The notes: generated by a model from the sequence alone, not told the origin. Positions 8,697 through 18,398 are shown, counted from the first letter of the stretch. The stretch: DNA of 64,000 nucleotides from Sporichthya polymorpha DSM 43042 (GCF_000384115.1 NZ_KB913029.1:4687057-4751056), one strand, 5' to 3'. Made by a program: numbers and translations.

Positions 8697-11636
8697 CTAC
8701 CCGCGGCTGGTTGCCGTTCTGCCTCGAGCTGCTGCCTTTGTCCTTTTCGTAATCTGCTTCGTCGCCGTGCGGTTCCTGGATTGCGCCGAGTGGCCGGAAA
8801 CGCCGATGAGCGGCGCCAAAAAGCGGCCGGTGTGACTCTCCGCACATGCCGCCACGTCCTCGGGGGTGCCGGTCACCACGACCGTGCCGCCCCCGGAGCC
8901 GCCCTCGGGACCCATGTCGATCACCCAGTCCGCGGTCTTCACCACGTCGAGGTTGTGCTCGATCACGACCACCGAGTTGCCCTTCTCGACGAGGCTTGTG
9001 AGCACCCCGAGGAGCTTGCGGACGTCCTCGAAGTGCAGCCCGGTCGTGGGCTCGTCGAGGACGTAGATCGTCCGGCCCGTGGAGCGCTTCTGAAGCTCGG
9101 ACGCGAGCTTGACGCGCTGGGCCTCGCCGCCGGAGAGCGTGGGCGCGGGCTGGCCGAGCCGGACGTACCCGAGGCCGACCTGCACCAGGGTGTTCAGGTG
9201 CCGGGCGATCGCGGGGATGGCGGCGAAGAACTCCGCGGCCTCCTCGATCGGCATGTCGAGGACCTCGGCGATCGTCTTGCCCTTGTAGTGCACCTCGAGC
9301 GTCTCGCGGTTGTAGCGCGCGCCGTGGCAGACCTCGCACGGGACGTAGACGTCCGGGAGGAAGTTCATCTCGATCTTGATCGTGCCGTCACCGGCGCACG
9401 CCTCGCAGCGCCCGCCCTTGACGTTGAAGGAGAACCGGCCCGGCTGGTACCCGCGGACCTTCGCCTCCTGCGTCTCGGCGAAGAGCTTGCGGATGTTGTC
9501 GAAGACGCCGGTGTAGGTGGCCGGGTTGGACCGCGGCGTGCGGCCGATCGGCGACTGGTCGACGTGGATCGCCTTGTCGATCTGGTCGAGCCCGTCGATG
9601 CGCGTGTGCCGGCCCGGGACCTCGCGTGCGTGGTACAGGTGCTTCGCGAGCGCGTTGTAGAGGATGTCGTTGACGAGGCTGGACTTCCCGGACCCGGAAA
9701 CGCCGGTGACGGCGACGAAGCAGCCGAGCGGGAACTCGACGGTGACGTCCTGAAGGTTGTTCTCGCGGGCCCCGCGCACGACGAGTTTGCGGTCCTTCTG
9801 GGGCTTGCGCCGGATCTTGGGCACCGCGATCTCGCGGCGGCCCGAGAGGTAGGCGGCGGTCAGGGAGTCCTCGACCTTCAGCAGCTCCGGGTACGGGCCG
9901 GAGAAGACGACCTGTCCCCCGTGCTCGCCGGCGCCCGGGCCGATGTCGACGATCCAGTCCGCGGTCCGGATGGTGTCCTCGTCGTGCTCGACGACGATCA
10001 AGGTGTTGCCGAGCCCGCGCAGGCGGACCAGCGTCTCGATCAGCCGGTGGTTGTCGCGCTGGTGCAGACCGATGCTCGGCTCGTCGAGGACGTAGAGCAC
10101 CCCGACGAGGCCGGAACCGATCTGCGTCGCGAGCCGGATGCGCTGCGCCTCGCCGCCGGCCAGCGTCGCGGCCGCGCGGTCGAGCGAGAGGTAGTCCAGG
10201 CCGACGTCGAGGAGGAAGCCGAGACGGGCGTTGACCTCCTTGAGCACGCGCTCCGCGATCTGCGCCTCGCGGGCCGACAGCGTCAGCTCGCGCAGGAACA
10301 CCGCGCAGTCGCCGATCGACATCGAGGCGACCTCGGCGATCGATTTGTCGCCGAGCGTGACGGCCAGGGAGACCGGCTTGAGCCGGGCGCCGTGGCAGGC
10401 GGGGCAGGGGACCTCGCGCATGAAGCCGGCGTAACGGTCGCGGCTGGCGTCGCTCTCGGCCTCGGCGTGCCGGCGACTGATCCACGGGATCACGCCCTCG
10501 AAGCCCGTGTAGTACGAGCGTGTGCGGCCGTAGCGGTTCTTGTACTTCACGTGCACCTGGTGGTCGTGCCCGTGGAGGATCGCCTGCTTTGCCTTGGCCG
10601 GGAGCTTCTCCCACGGCGTCGTCGTCTTGAAGCCGAGCTCGTCGCCGAGCGCCACGATCAGCCGGCCGAAGTACTCGGAGAAGTGTCCGCTGGCCCAGGG
10701 CTGGACCGCGCCCTCCTCCAGCGAGAGCGACGGGTCGGGGACGACCAGCTCGGGGTCGACCTCCATGCGGGTGCCGAGACCGGTGCACTCGGTGCAGGCG
10801 CCGAACGGGGAGTTGAAGGAGAACGAGCGCGGCTCGAGCTCCTCGAAGTCGAGGTCGTCGTAGAGGCAGGCGAGGTGCTCGGAGAAGACGCGCTCGCGGT
10901 GGGGGTCGTCCTCCGGGAGGTCGACGAAGTCGAGCGTGACGAGACCGCTCGAGAGGCCGAGCGCGGTCTCGATCGAGTCGGTCAGGCGCCGCTTGGCGGA
11001 GGCCTTCACCGCGAGACGGTCGACGACCACCTCGATGGTGTGCTTCTCCTGCTTCTTCAGCTTCGGCGGCTCGGTGAGCGGGTACACGACGCCGTCGATG
11101 CGGGCGCGGGAGAAGCCCTTGGAGACGAGCTCGCGGAACAGCTCGGTGTACTCCCCCTTGCGCTCGCGGATCACCGGGGCGAGGACCTGGAACTTCGACC
11201 CCTCCTCGAGCTCGAGCACCCGGTCGACGATCTGCTGCGGGGTCTGCCGGGCGATCGGCCGGCCGCACTGCGGGCAATGGGGGCGGCCGGCGCGGGCGTA
11301 GAGCAGGCGGAGGTAGTCGTAGACCTCGGTGATCGTCCCGACCGTCGACCGGGGGTTGCGGGAGGTCGACTTCTGGTCGATCGAGACCGCCGGGCTCAGG
11401 CCCTCGATGAAGTCGACGTCGGGCTTGTCCATCTGCCCGAGGAACTGCCGGGCGTACGCGGACAGGGACTCCACGTAGCGGCGCTGGCCCTCGGCGAAGA
11501 TCGTGTCGAACGCGAGGCTGGACTTGCCCGAGCCGGACAGGCCCGTGAAGACGATGAGGCTGTCGCGGGGCAGGTCGAGGGAGACGTCCTTGAGGTTGTG
11601 CTCCCGCGCCCCTCGGACGATCAGACGTTCCGCCAC
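8697..11636 (-). CDS. uvrA: UvrA excinuclease ATPase subunit A
   Basis: 979 aa. Damage-recognition ATPase of nucleotide excision repair, acting as a dimer that loads UvrB. It has two ABC modules, with N-terminal Walker [13 protein letters not shown] and C-terminal [13 protein letters not shown]. The signatures are [14 protein letters not shown] and [15 protein letters not shown]. The zinc modules [26 protein letters not shown] and CEACAGDG...[10 protein letters not shown] are intact. A Lys/Arg/Thr-rich tail (about 30 residues) extends past the ABC core. The GTG at 11636 ([15 protein letters not shown]) is chosen over longer frames because it fits the family start and has GAAGGG seven bases upstream. 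Confidence 0.96.
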   Translation of the reverse strand: MAERLIVRGAREHNLKDVSLDLPRDSLIVFTGLSGSGKSSLAFDTIFAEGQRRYVESLSAYARQFLGQMDKPDVDFIEGLSPAVSIDQKSTSRNPRSTVGTITEVYDYLRLLYARAGRPHCPQCGRPIARQTPQQIVDRVLELEEGSKFQVLAPVIRERKGEYTELFRELVSKGFSRARIDGVVYPLTEPPKLKKQEKHTIEVVVDRLAVKASAKRRLTDSIETALGLSSGLVTLDFVDLPEDDPHRERVFSEHLACLYDDLDFEELEPRSFSFNSPFGACTECTGLGTRMEVDPELVVPDPSLSLEEGAVQPWASGHFSEYFGRLIVALGDELGFKTTTPWEKLPAKAKQAILHGHDHQVHVKYKNRYGRTRSYYTGFEGVIPWISRRHAEAESDASRDRYAGFMREVPCPACHGARLKPVSLAVTLGDKSIAEVASMSIGDCAVFLRELTLSAREAQIAERVLKEVNARLGFLLDVGLDYLSLDRAAATLAGGEAQRIRLATQIGSGLVGVLYVLDEPSIGLHQRDNHRLIETLVRLRGLGNTLIVVEHDEDTIRTADWIVDIGPGAGEHGGQVVFSGPYPELLKVEDSLTAAYLSGRREIAVPKIRRKPQKDRKLVVRGARENNLQDVTVEFPLGCFVAVTGVSGSGKSSLVNDILYNALAKHLYHAREVPGRHTRIDGLDQIDKAIHVDQSPIGRTPRSNPATYTGVFDNIRKLFAETQEAKVRGYQPGRFSFNVKGGRCEACAGDGTIKIEMNFLPDVYVPCEVCHGARYNRETLEVHYKGKTIAEVLDMPIEEAAEFFAAIPAIARHLNTLVQVGLGYVRLGQPAPTLSGGEAQRVKLASELQKRSTGRTIYVLDEPTTGLHFEDVRKLLGVLTSLVEKGNSVVVIEHNLDVVKTADWVIDMGPEGGSGGGTVVVTGTPEDVAACAESHTGRFLAPLIGVSGHSAQSRNRTATKQITKRTKAAARGRTATSRG

Positions 11637-11753
11637 TCTGTGCCCTTCGCAGTCCCCGCTCGGGCCCTGGACCGGACCCGCGGCCATGGTAGGTGCGGGG
11701 TCCGACAATCGCCGTTCGGGCAGGTCAACGCTCGGAACGGCGACCCTGCCGCG

Positions 11754-12725
11754 TCAGCGGACGGTGATGGTGGCGTTCTTGCTCGTGCCCGCCGCCGCGC
11801 CCGGCACAGCCCCGCGCTTCGCCCGGAAGACGACCTTGCCGCGCTTCGTGGGCTTGATCTTGAAATTGACCACGCCGCGCCTGTTCGGCTTGGCCTTCTG
11901 CACCGTCTTCCACGTCTTGCCGACCCGCTGCTGCAGCACGACGGGCACCTTGGTGGACACCGGGTCGACCTTCGCCTGGAAGCTGAAGTACGCGCCGAGC
12001 GGCTGCATCCGGTTCAGCGTCCGCAACGCCACCGAGGCGACGACCTTCATCAGGCTGCTGACCGCACCACCGGAGAGGTGCTGCGCGTCGCCCACGGCCA
12101 ACGCGACGAACAGGGCGTGCTCCGGTGGGACGAGCTGGAACGAGTACCGGCCGTCCGGGTGCGTGTTGGCCGTCCCGATCGGGATGAGGTCCTCGGTGGT
12201 GGTCGGCACCGCGAACAGGTGGACGGGCGTGAACCCGACCGGCGCCCCGGTGATCGCGTCCGTGACCTTGCCGCTGATCGTCGCGTAGTTGGGACGGACG
12301 ACCTTCGCCGGCGCTGAGATCGAGACCGTGAGGCTGCTGACGGTGATCGTGGCCGGGGCGGCGTACTCCCCCGCCAGGTCCCGGGCGAAGACGGCGAACG
12401 AGTAGGGCGTGTCCGACTCCAGGCCGTAGGCGGTCGCGGTCGTGCTCCCGGACCCGACCGTCAGCGCGAAACCATCGGTCGGGCTGCTCGGCGGGACCTT
12501 CCCCGGCTTGCCACGAACGACCGTGGCCAGACCGGGCACGGCCGGGTCCTGCCAGGTCAGGGTGACCTCGTCGACGAACGCCTCGGCCTGCAGGTTGGTG
12601 GCCGGGGCGACCTCGGCGCTCCGGGCGACCGCCGTGGCCGGGAGGGCCACGACCGCCACCGGGGCGGTGAGCACGGCCGCGAGCGCGAGCGCCGTGGCGC
12701 CCGGAAGGTCCCGAAATGTCCGCAT
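11754..12725 (-). CDS. Secreted FnIII/Ig-like repeat protein
   Basis: 323 aa. Signal peptide about 1-35 (ALALAAVLTAPVAVVALPATAVA-R). Residues 40-130 look like a fibronectin type III domain (TWQDPAV..., YGLESDTPYSFAVFARDLAGE). Residues 135-225 look like a carboxypeptidase-regulatory or Ig-like beta domain (ISGKVTDAITGAPV...HPDGRYSFQLVP). The last 90 residues are a Lys-rich beta domain (QQRVGKTWKTVQKAKPNRRGVVNFKIKP) of the kind often attached to secreted actinobacterial enzymes. No catalytic motif is seen, so it is probably a structural or binding surface protein. The ATG is preceded by TACGGT six bases upstream (leaderless). It runs divergently from the vapBC relic. Confidence 0.6.
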   Translation of the reverse strand: MRTFRDLPGATALALAAVLTAPVAVVALPATAVARSAEVAPATNLQAEAFVDEVTLTWQDPAVPGLATVVRGKPGKVPPSSPTDGFALTVGSGSTTATAYGLESDTPYSFAVFARDLAGEYAAPATITVSSLTVSISAPAKVVRPNYATISGKVTDAITGAPVGFTPVHLFAVPTTTEDLIPIGTANTHPDGRYSFQLVPPEHALFVALAVGDAQHLSGGAVSSLMKVVASVALRTLNRMQPLGAYFSFQAKVDPVSTKVPVVLQQRVGKTWKTVQKAKPNRRGVVNFKIKPTKRGKVVFRAKRGAVPGAAAGTSKNATITVR

Positions 12726-12731
12726 CGCCGC

Positions 12732-12737
12732 ACCGTA
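12732..12737 (-). promoter_or_regulatory. -10 box TACGGT, leaderless start of FnIII-like gene
   Basis: TACGGT on the minus strand ends six bases before the ATG at 12725. Confidence 0.5.
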
Positions 12738-12773
12738 AAGGCGCCGGCAGGTGCTCCGGTAGAGGGCCGGACG

Positions 12774-12890
12774 GTGGCGCGGGCAACGCGGATCGGCGAT
12801 TACCTGGCTTCCTACGAGCCGCCACGCGACAGCGGCGTGAGCGTGGAGGACGCCGCAGCCGCCGTCCGGGAGGTCCGCGAGGCGTCGTGA
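12774..12890 (+). pseudogene. VapB-type antitoxin remnant
   Basis: Short frame of 38 codons from a GTG at 12774. Its end, DSGVSVEDAAAAVREVREAS, resembles the C-terminal toxin-binding tail of VapB antitoxins (typically ...ALAAVREER). The N-terminal ribbon-helix-helix or AbrB-like DNA-binding part is not present upstream in frame. Its stop overlaps a GTG of the toxin remnant (GTGA), the usual vapBC coupling. I read it as a truncated antitoxin; the frame could also be fortuitous. Confidence 0.4.
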
Positions 12891-13185
12891 GGGTCGCTCC
12901 CGCCCACCTGGATGTCGAGGTGGTCTCCGCGCTGCGGGGCCTGCCGCGCGGCCGCCGCTCGAACGAGCGGTTCCCGCGGCCCTGCGTCACCTGGCGGGTC
13001 TCCCGGTGCGGCGGATGCCGCTCGGGCCGTTCGTCCACCGCGCCTGGGAGTTGCGGCACACCCTCACGGTCTACGACGCCGCGTACGTGGCGCTCGCGGA
13101 AAGCCTCGGGTGTGAGTTGCTCACCTGCGACCGCAAACTGGCGAGCGCCGCCGGGCCGCGGTGCGGGTTCGTTCTGCTCGGCTGA
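12887..13185 (+). pseudogene. VapC PIN-domain toxin remnant, truncated and frameshifted
   Basis: Two frames together read as the last two thirds of a PIN-domain ribonuclease. First frame from 12887: APAHLDVEVVSALRGL, matching the conserved PIN block with its Glu. Then, after a frame change near 12945-12961, the second frame reads LPVRRMPLGPFVHRAWELRH, TLTVYDAAYVALAESLG and CELLTCDRKLASAAG. These hold the conserved YDAAYVALAE and LLTCD acid motifs. The first about 35 residues, including the catalytic Asp of the DAS motif, are missing. It cannot make active VapC, so it is a decayed toxin-antitoxin locus, wedged between two unrelated genes. Confidence 0.6.
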
Positions 13186-13238
13186 CCCGGGACGAACCGC
13201 TCGTGTGAGGATGGCGCCCACGATCGACGGGAGGTTCG

Positions 13239-13895
13239 ATGCGCACCTACACCGGGAAGGTCACGCACGGCGGGGCCCCGGACGTCCGGGAACTGGCCGG
13301 GCTGGTCATCAGCAAGGCCTCGGTCGGGCCGATGGACAACAACACCTACCTGCTCCGGTGCCGGCGCACCGGCGAGCAACTGCTGATCGACGCCGCGAAC
13401 GACGCGAGCACGATCCTCGGGATGGTCGGCGGGTCCCTCGGTCGCATCGTCACCACCCACCAGCACTACGACCACTGGCAGGCGCTGGGTGAGGTTCAGG
13501 CGGCGACCGGGGCCCGCACCACTGCTCATGAACTCGACGCCGAGGGCATCCCGGTCGCGACCGACGACCCGGTCTCCGACGGGGACATCATCGCCGTCGG
13601 AGACGTGAACCTCTCGGTGATCCATCTCGTCGGTCACACCCCGGGGAGCATCGCCCTGCTGTATGACGACCCGTCAGGTCATCCGCACCTGTTCACGGGG
13701 GACTGCCTCTTCCCCGGCGGCGTCGGCAACACGTTCGGCGACAAGGACAACTTCGCGAGGCTGATCGACGACGTCGAGTCCAAGCTCTTCGCCCGCCTCC
13801 CCGACGAGACCTGGGTCTACCCCGGCCACGGCTCCGACACCACCCTCGGCCACGAACGCCCCGCCCTCGCGGAGTGGCGATCCCGGGGCTGGTGA
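13239..13895 (+). CDS. MBL-fold metallo-hydrolase (glyoxalase II-like)
   Basis: 218 aa, cytoplasmic. The metallo-beta-lactamase fold is shown by THQHYDHW (about 75-82, the HxHxDH dinuclear metal motif). Further ligands are His in LVGHTPGS (about 130), Asp in FTGDCLF (about 152) and His in YPGHGSDTT (about 198). The length and layout match hydroxyacylglutathione-hydrolase-like proteins, which in actinomycetes may act on mycothiol or other thioesters; the substrate is not known. A relative commonly sits next to uvrA in actinobacteria, as here. The ATG at 13239 follows GGGAGG by four or five bases. Confidence 0.85.
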   Translation: MRTYTGKVTHGGAPDVRELAGLVISKASVGPMDNNTYLLRCRRTGEQLLIDAANDASTILGMVGGSLGRIVTTHQHYDHWQALGEVQAATGARTTAHELDAEGIPVATDDPVSDGDIIAVGDVNLSVIHLVGHTPGSIALLYDDPSGHPHLFTGDCLFPGGVGNTFGDKDNFARLIDDVESKLFARLPDETWVYPGHGSDTTLGHERPALAEWRSRGW

Positions 13896-13958
13896 TCGCT
13901 GAGAGAACTCACAGACGCGCGTTCACCCGTTTGATGATCATGGATTCCGGGAACCACT

Positions 13959-13964
13959 TACCGT
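13959..13964 (+). promoter_or_regulatory. -10 box TACCGT, leaderless start of GDSL gene
   Basis: TACCGT ends six bases before the GTG at 13971; no Shine-Dalgarno sequence fits that start. Confidence 0.5.
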
Positions 13965-13970
13965 CTGGTC

Positions 13971-15236
13971 GTGTCCCGGATCGGCCTCAGCGCGCTTGCC
14001 GCCTCGTGCGTGTTCGCCACCCTTTCTGTCGCCCCCACGATCACGGCCGACTCGGCCCGCGCGGGGTCCGGTGTTCGCCTGCTGCTGACGGGTGACTCGA
14101 TCACCCACGGACGGCACGGCGACTACACGTGGCGTTACCGACTGGCCGAGGAGTTCCGCCGCCAGGGGGTGCCGTTCGACTTCGTCGGGTCCGAGTCGAC
14201 GCCGTACCAGGACCCCGGCTTCCCGCAGTCGAAGTACGCGGACCCCAACTTCGACCGCGACCACTTCGCCCGCGCCGGGTGGCAACTGCGGCAGATGGTC
14301 GGAGAGATCCGAGCCGAGGTGGCGAAGCAACGCCCGGACGTCATCGTCCTGGCCGCGGGGGTGAACGACCTGCTTCGCGGCCAGTCCGTGGACGAGCTGG
14401 AGGAGTCGCTCCGGTCCTGGGTCCGGGAGGCCCGGGCCGGCCGCTACGACATCCGCATCGTGCTCTCGCCGGTGCTCGCGGCGAACCCGTCGAAGAGCCG
14501 TCGGGACATCAACCTGCCGGCCGCGGAGTACAACCTGCGGCTGCCGCAGATCGCTCGCGAACTCTCGACCGTCTTCTCCCCGGTCACCGTTGCCACCACG
14601 GATCAGGGGTGGTCGCCGGCCGCGCCGAACACCACCGACGGGATCCACCCGACGCCCACCGGCGAGACGTTCATCGCTCAGCGGATCGGTGAGGCTTTGC
14701 ACCGGGCCGGCGTTCTCCCCGGCGCGCCGACCGGCGGCGCCCGCACCGTCCCCTGGCCGTACGCCCAACGTCCCGCGGTGGCCGTGGCCGGCCGCACGGT
14801 GACCGTCCGCTGGTCGTCCCAGGCCGTCACCGGCGCGCACGTGCGGGTCCGCCAGGTCGGCGGTACCGTCCTCGCCCCGGCGACCGAGTATCGCTCCGGC
14901 GTCGCGACGTTCACCCTGAAGCGCGGGGTCTCCTACGACATCAGCATCCGGCTCAACCGGGTCTCGATGGCCGGGCCGTGGGGCGAGCCGACCCGTGTCA
15001 CTGTGCCGGGCGTGCCCAGCCCCCCGGGTCGGGGCACCATCACCCGCACCGCGGTCCGCTGGAAGGCCTCCCCCGACGCCGACGCGTACGTCGTCCAGTT
15101 CCGGAAGGCGTCCGACCCGCACTGGGTCAAGCGGCGCACGGACGCACCGAAGCTCCGCGTGAAGGACGTCGTCGAGGCGAAGGTCCGCACCGTCTCGACG
15201 GCCGGCCGGTCCGTCTGGCGGCAGATCTCCCGGTAG
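13971..15236 (+). CDS. Secreted SGNH/GDSL hydrolase with FnIII-like tail
   Basis: 421 aa. Signal peptide 1-about 31 (ALAASCVFATLSVAPTITADSARA). The SGNH esterase core spans about 35-250. Block I is GDSITHG (nucleophile Ser43), block III is AGVNDLL (Asn132) and block V is DGIHPT (Asp223, His226), so the catalytic set is complete. After residue 260 come two beta-sandwich segments of FnIII type (RPAVAVAGRTVTVRWSSQ; TAVRWKASPDADAYVVQF). It probably deacylates a cell-wall or extracellular glycan or lipid. Start is the GTG at 13971 with a TACCGT box. It heads a group with the next SGNH gene and the O-acyltransferase, suggesting control of surface acylation. Confidence 0.8.
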   Translation: MSRIGLSALAASCVFATLSVAPTITADSARAGSGVRLLLTGDSITHGRHGDYTWRYRLAEEFRRQGVPFDFVGSESTPYQDPGFPQSKYADPNFDRDHFARAGWQLRQMVGEIRAEVAKQRPDVIVLAAGVNDLLRGQSVDELEESLRSWVREARAGRYDIRIVLSPVLAANPSKSRRDINLPAAEYNLRLPQIARELSTVFSPVTVATTDQGWSPAAPNTTDGIHPTPTGETFIAQRIGEALHRAGVLPGAPTGGARTVPWPYAQRPAVAVAGRTVTVRWSSQAVTGAHVRVRQVGGTVLAPATEYRSGVATFTLKRGVSYDISIRLNRVSMAGPWGEPTRVTVPGVPSPPGRGTITRTAVRWKASPDADAYVVQFRKASDPHWVKRRTDAPKLRVKDVVEAKVRTVSTAGRSVWRQISR

Positions 15237-15323
15237 CAGCGACGCTGACCCAAGGGCAGCGGGGCATGACTGAGGCCGAGGTGGGCAGGGATCCGGGACC
15301 TGGGTGCCTCGGGAGGATTCGAC

Positions 15324-16304
15324 ATGTCCTGGAGCGGGATCGGGGTGGCCGCGGCGACGCTGGGGCTGGCCCTCACCGTCGCCACGCCGAGTACCTCGGC
15401 CATCACGCCCGAGCCCGTCCGGGCGAACCAGGACCTGCCGGCCATGTACGACAAGGGCTGCCAGCAGAACATGCAGTCCGCGCACGTGACCTCATGCCGG
15501 TACGGGCCCGGTGCGGCAAGAACCACGATCGCCGTCTTCGGCGACTCCAAGATGGCTCAGTGGCTGCCCGCTCTCGAGCGGCTCGCCCCGCGTCATGGCT
15601 GGCGCATCGTCACCTACACGAAGTCGAACTGCGTGCCGGCCGACCTGCTCACCACGCTCAGCGGCAACCCGTACACGTCGTGCCGCCAGTGGGTACGGAA
15701 GGTCCTGAACCGGCTGACCGGACCCGACCGGCCCGACCTCGTCCTCACCACCCACCGGCACTCGGCCAGCGGGGTGGGCCCGCTCGACGAGCAGCGGCGC
15801 GCCGTTCGGGATGCGCTCGTGGCGACCTGGTCGCGACTGCGCGACAGTGGCGTCCCGGTCGTGGTTATGGCTGACAACCCGTCCCCGCCGCGGGAGCTGA
15901 CCGTCTGGAAGTGCGTCGCCGAGCAGCGTCCCACCGTGTCCCCGTGCGCCTTCGACCGTGAGCAGGGAATCGACTTCAGCGCGGCACCGGTCCAGCGAGC
16001 CGCCGTGATCCGTGCGGGTGGACCCGCCCGGGTCGACCTCCGAACCGGACGGCGTACGCAGCCGGCCGTGGCCTGGGTCGATCTCGTCGACGCGATCTGT
16101 CCAGGCGCTCGGTGCTCCCCCGTCCTGCACGGTCTTCTCGTCTACCGGGAGGGCTCCCATCTGACCGCCACCTTCGTCCGCGCGCTGAGCAAGGACCTCG
16201 AGCGGGCGCTGCTGGCCGCCGGCGTCCCGAGCGCGGCGAGCGACGGCATCGGCGACCCGACCGGTCAGAGCCGGAGGAGCGCCCGGAGCGCGGGCTCCAG
16301 GTAG
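15324..16304 (+). CDS. Stand-alone secreted SGNH-domain protein (OafA-type)
   Basis: 326 aa. Signal peptide about 1-26 (IGVAAATLGLALTVATPSTSA). The rest matches the SGNH domain that is usually fused behind acyltransferase-3 membrane domains. It shows VFGDSKMAQWLPALERLA (Ser75), four internal cysteines, and YREGSHLTATF near 275-285 with His279; the usual Asp of DGSHL is Glu276. So this is the extracellular half of an OafA-like O-acetyl-transfer system made as a separate protein. Its partner may be the neighbouring acyltransferase, which has its own SGNH domain. A GGAGG seven bases before the ATG at 15324 supports the start. Its last 40 bases overlap the end of the opposite gene, and its tail ([11 protein letters not shown]) is coded there. 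Confidence 0.75.
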   Translation: MSWSGIGVAAATLGLALTVATPSTSAITPEPVRANQDLPAMYDKGCQQNMQSAHVTSCRYGPGAARTTIAVFGDSKMAQWLPALERLAPRHGWRIVTYTKSNCVPADLLTTLSGNPYTSCRQWVRKVLNRLTGPDRPDLVLTTHRHSASGVGPLDEQRRAVRDALVATWSRLRDSGVPVVVMADNPSPPRELTVWKCVAEQRPTVSPCAFDREQGIDFSAAPVQRAAVIRAGGPARVDLRTGRRTQPAVAWVDLVDAICPGARCSPVLHGLLVYREGSHLTATFVRALSKDLERALLAAGVPSAASDGIGDPTGQSRRSARSAGSR

Positions 16305-18382
16305 GGCGCCAACGTGCGGGCGTAGGTCGCGCTCAGGTGCGACCCGTCGAAGTACACGACCACGCCGCCGACCACCGGGTTGCAGACCCGGGGGCCGCAG
16401 ATCCGGTCGGTCAGGTCGACCGTGCGGATCCGCCGGTCCTTGACGGCACGCACGGCCGTCACGGCCGGGTCCTGCGGAAGCCAACTCTGCCGGGGCCCCG
16501 AGCACTCCTCCGGGGCCTTCCCCGCCAGGCAGTCGGGCACCGAGTTCAGGTCGGCGATGCCGGGAGTGGGGGTGTCGCGGATGACGAGGACGCGCACTCG
16601 TGCCCGCTTCCACGTCTCCAGCACGGTCCGGTAGCCGCGCTCGTAGAGGGGCAGGCTGTCCGGCAGCGCCATACCTGCCACCGGCACCGACAACCGGTTC
16701 GACAGGACGACGGTGGCGAAGCGGCCCGCCGCGACCTCCGCCGTGGTGCGGCGCACCCACTCGACGCAGGCGTCCGACTGCTCCGGTGTTGCGAACTCCT
16801 GGTTCACCGGAGACAGGGCGCACTGGGACGAGAGGAAGGTGGTGATCTTCCACCGGCGCCGATCCGCCAACTCCTGGAGCGCGGGCAACCAGTGCCCGGC
16901 GTGGGAGTTGCCGACAAGGGCGATCCGTGTCTTGGCCTCGGCCGGACCGAACTCGCACCGGACCGAGGGGTAGTCGGGGAGGTAGGAGAAGCAGTCCTGC
17001 CCGTCGGGGACGTCGGGGTAGGCCTGGGACTTGTCGGTCGCCGCAAACGCGGAGGCCTCGGGCGTCACCTCGCCCATGCCCTTGGCGCACGACGGCTTGG
17101 CGAGCGCGGCCGCACCGAAACAGCGGTTGGACGCGGCTGCGACCAATTGCCGTCGAGCGTCGGCCTCCCGGTCGCGGACCTCCACGTTCTGCAGGACGGT
17201 CAGACCGGCCAGCACCGCCATGCCGGTGGCCGCGGCGCCGAACCGGAGGGCGACGGGTCGCCGCGTCCGGGGGCGCATGAACGGGTCCTCCACCCAGTGC
17301 TTGGTCACCGCCGCCAGGACCAGCGTCGCCACCAGCACGCCGAGCTTCTCCCCCGCGTTGAGGTCGTGCCCGGTCGCAGCCGGCACGAGCACGATGAGCG
17401 GCCAGTGCCAGAGGTAGATCGAGTAGGAGATGTCGCCGATGTACTGCACCGGGCGCACGGCCAGGACACGACCGAGACCGGCGCGCGGCGCGGCTGCAAT
17501 CACCGCCGCCGTGCCGAGGACCGGCACCAGCGCGTGGTGCCCAGGGAACGGCGTCTGCGCCGAGTAGCTCCAGGCGGACCAGGCGATCGCCGCCAGGCCC
17601 ACCGCCGCGATCACGTCGCGACGGACTGCGACCGGCCCCGGCGAACCGGACGGCTCGGAAGAGCCGCGCACCAGGAGCACCGCCGCCAGGATGCCGCCGA
17701 CGCCCAGCTCCCAGATCCGCGTCGGGGTCACGAAGTAGCCCCGCGCCGGGTCCTCGCCCGTGAAGTGCACCGACCAGGCGAGGGAGAGCAAGGTCGTCAG
17801 GACCAGGCCCCCCAGCACGACGACGCCTCCGGGCCCGCCGCGGCCGACCCGACCGCCGAGGGCGAAGAGCACGAGGATGAGCACCGGCCAGCCGGCGTAG
17901 AACTGCTCCTCGACCGACAACGACCAGTAGTGCTGGACCGGAGACGGCAGATCGTCGGCGGCGAGGTAATCGACCGCCTGCTCGGCGAAGCGCCAGTTGA
18001 CGACGTAGAACCCGGCGGCGAAGACGTCATCGGCGGTCTCCCGCCACTGGGTCTCCGGTGCCACCAACCGCGACCCGGCGAGGGTCGCGGCCAGGACCAA
18101 CAGTGCGGCCGGCAGCAGTCGCGCGATCCGACGGGACCAGAAGGTGAGGAGATCACCCAGCCCCCGCGGCGGCGACGCGAGCAGGTGACTGGTGATCAGG
18201 AAGCCCGAGATCACGAAGAAGACGTCGACCCCGACGTACCCACCGGTGAGCGTCTTCGGCTGCAGGTGGAACGCCAGTACCAGCCCGACAGCGAGTGCGC
18301 GAAGCGCCTGAATGTCGGTGCGTTTCGCGCGCTCTCGGCTCAAGCCTTCGCCGTTCTCGATCACGTCGGGACATACGTCCAA
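16265..18382 (-). CDS. Acyltransferase-3/SGNH membrane O-acyltransferase
   Basis: 705 aa. OafA/YrhL-like enzyme that moves acyl groups from a cytosolic donor to surface sugars. The N-terminal 380 residues hold about ten membrane helices and the acyltransferase-3 motifs RTDIQALRALAVGLVLAFH (catalytic-type His), GGYVGVDVFFVISGFLIT and FWSRRIARLLPA. The C-terminal extracellular SGNH domain has GNSHAGHWLPAL (Asn replaces the Asp of GDS, a common variant) and YFDGSHLSATYA near the end. The start is uncertain. TTG 18382 has GGAG too close; GTG 18364 is a candidate. A GATAAT -10 box is at 18399-18404. It ends convergently with, and overlaps, the stand-alone SGNH gene by 40 bases. Confidence 0.88.
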   Translation of the reverse strand: MDVCPDVIENGEGLSRERAKRTDIQALRALAVGLVLAFHLQPKTLTGGYVGVDVFFVISGFLITSHLLASPPRGLGDLLTFWSRRIARLLPAALLVLAATLAGSRLVAPETQWRETADDVFAAGFYVVNWRFAEQAVDYLAADDLPSPVQHYWSLSVEEQFYAGWPVLILVLFALGGRVGRGGPGGVVVLGGLVLTTLLSLAWSVHFTGEDPARGYFVTPTRIWELGVGGILAAVLLVRGSSEPSGSPGPVAVRRDVIAAVGLAAIAWSAWSYSAQTPFPGHHALVPVLGTAAVIAAAPRAGLGRVLAVRPVQYIGDISYSIYLWHWPLIVLVPAATGHDLNAGEKLGVLVATLVLAAVTKHWVEDPFMRPRTRRPVALRFGAAATGMAVLAGLTVLQNVEVRDREADARRQLVAAASNRCFGAAALAKPSCAKGMGEVTPEASAFAATDKSQAYPDVPDGQDCFSYLPDYPSVRCEFGPAEAKTRIALVGNSHAGHWLPALQELADRRRWKITTFLSSQCALSPVNQEFATPEQSDACVEWVRRTTAEVAAGRFATVVLSNRLSVPVAGMALPDSLPLYERGYRTVLETWKRARVRVLVIRDTPTPGIADLNSVPDCLAGKAPEECSGPRQSWLPQDPAVTAVRAVKDRRIRTVDLTDRICGPRVCNPVVGGVVVYFDGSHLSATYARTLAPYLEPALRALLRL

Positions 18383-18398
18383 CTCTCCGGTTGCGAGG

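Noticed and set aside
8202-12317. Very long plus-strand open frame (over 1,300 codons) opposite uvrA
   Set aside because: It is antisense to uvrA, low-complexity in translation (Arg/Glu/Asp/Leu-rich), and a normal by-product of GC-rich third positions.
12774-13185. Functional vapBC pair
   Set aside because: The toxin lacks its N-terminal catalytic Asp region and changes frame; the antitoxin lacks a DNA-binding part.
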